Source: Bacteroidia bacterium
GTDB taxonomy: Bacteria; Bacteroidota; Bacteroidia; Chitinophagales; UBA2359
Length of the DNA: 33,740 bases
Direction of reading: 5' to 3'
NCBI GenBank assembly: GCA_030427245.1
Contig: JAUHXA010000074.1
Span: 1 to 33,740, forward strand
Each line of letters begins with the position of its first letter. The stretch's first letter is position 1. This document shows, piece by piece, positions 33,581-33,740 of this stretch. A program made the position numbers and the translations under genes. The notes beneath the pieces were generated by a model. It did no database searches, was not told the origin of the DNA, and saw only the letters and a list, made by a program, of their open reading frames with translations.

Positions 33581-33737
33581 CTATCCACACCTTTTTCACA
33601 AAAAAATGTGCGTAACCCTCCAAAATTTCTCCTTATCCACACTCTTTTGCACAATCCATAATATGGATGTGAATAAAGGTGGAAAAGTACTTCAATCCTT
33701 GATTTAAAAATAAGAGACTCAAATGAAGTGTGTATGA
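33581..33737. other. Cluster of DnaA-box-like sequences, possible oriC
   Basis: Using TTATNCACA: exact matches are TTATCCACA (33633-33641) and, on the minus strand, TTATTCACA (33676 down to 33668). One-mismatch sites are CTATCCACA (33581-33589), TTTTTCACA (33592-33600), TTTTGCACA (33645-33653), TGTGCGTAA (33607-33615, minus) and TGTGTATGA (33729-33737, minus). Seven in 157 bases is dense. No dnaA or dnaN gene is in the window, and the surrounding gene directions do not clearly favour it. Confidence 0.5.
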
Positions 33738-33740
33738 AAA

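Noticed and set aside
1-33740. CRISPR array, tRNA, rRNA or prophage
   Set aside because: No regularly spaced repeats of 25-40 bases were seen, no cloverleaf with GGTTCRANNCC was noticed, and no phage structural genes are present. A tRNA scan would be needed to exclude tRNAs completely.

Overview
The window looks like a piece of a Bacteroidota chromosome, probably from a marine or soil-type lineage such as the Saprospiria. The grounds are: AT-rich DNA; almost no Shine-Dalgarno sequences before start codons; several upstream matches to the Bacteroidota -7 element TAnnTTTG; a SecA of 1113 residues; DsbD with Bacteroidota-style duplicated N-terminal domains; and secreted or lipoprotein genes typical of that phylum. 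The species cannot be named from sequence alone.

Layout. 1-1.5 kb: an insertion sequence (ISKra4-like) whose transposase is broken by one in-frame TAG. 1.9-4.4 kb: a secreted protein of unknown function and a multi-pass membrane protein. 4.4-9.6 kb: a thiol-redox island. It opens with a promoter and a possible His-rich leader peptide, then a stand-alone double DsbD-alpha membrane-anchored protein, a full-length DsbD with two alpha domains, and a thioredoxin-like lipoprotein. 9.7-11.5 kb: recJ (minus). 12.1-15.5 kb: secA with a strong terminator. 15.7-16.7 kb: a GatB/YqeY-domain gene and a cvpA-like gene in tandem. 16.9-19.6 kb: a small unknown gene, a GalM-like epimerase and a sterol-desaturase-family membrane protein. 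19.8-21.2 kb: pyrH and, convergent, a TlpA-like lipoprotein. 21.5-23.1 kb: a class V aminotransferase-fold enzyme and a convergent HEAT-repeat protein. 23.2-25.3 kb: a compact set of FabZ-like dehydratase, ketosynthase and acyl carrier protein. 25.5-27.6 kb: recN and a CoA-binding-fold protein (minus). 28.2 kb: a possible 33-residue membrane microprotein. 28.3-32.9 kb: a divergent pair, a secreted GH18-type protein and a secreted caspase-fold protein with a repeat-rich N-terminal half. 32.9-33.5 kb: a MOSC-domain protein. 33.58-33.74 kb: a cluster of DnaA-box-like sequences that could be a replication origin.

How the genes work together. The redox island would carry electrons from the cytoplasm through DsbD to periplasmic or outer-membrane-facing thioredoxin-like partners; SecA exports the many signal-peptide proteins here. 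The FabZ-KAS-ACP set looks like a small dedicated acyl-chain pathway rather than the housekeeping set. RecJ and RecN are repair functions, unlinked to each other.

The observations most worth following are the His-rich leader upstream of a DsbD-alpha gene with no histidine genes in view, the DnaA-box cluster at the right edge, the microprotein, and the alpha-domain duplication in two adjacent genes. None of these is proven here.
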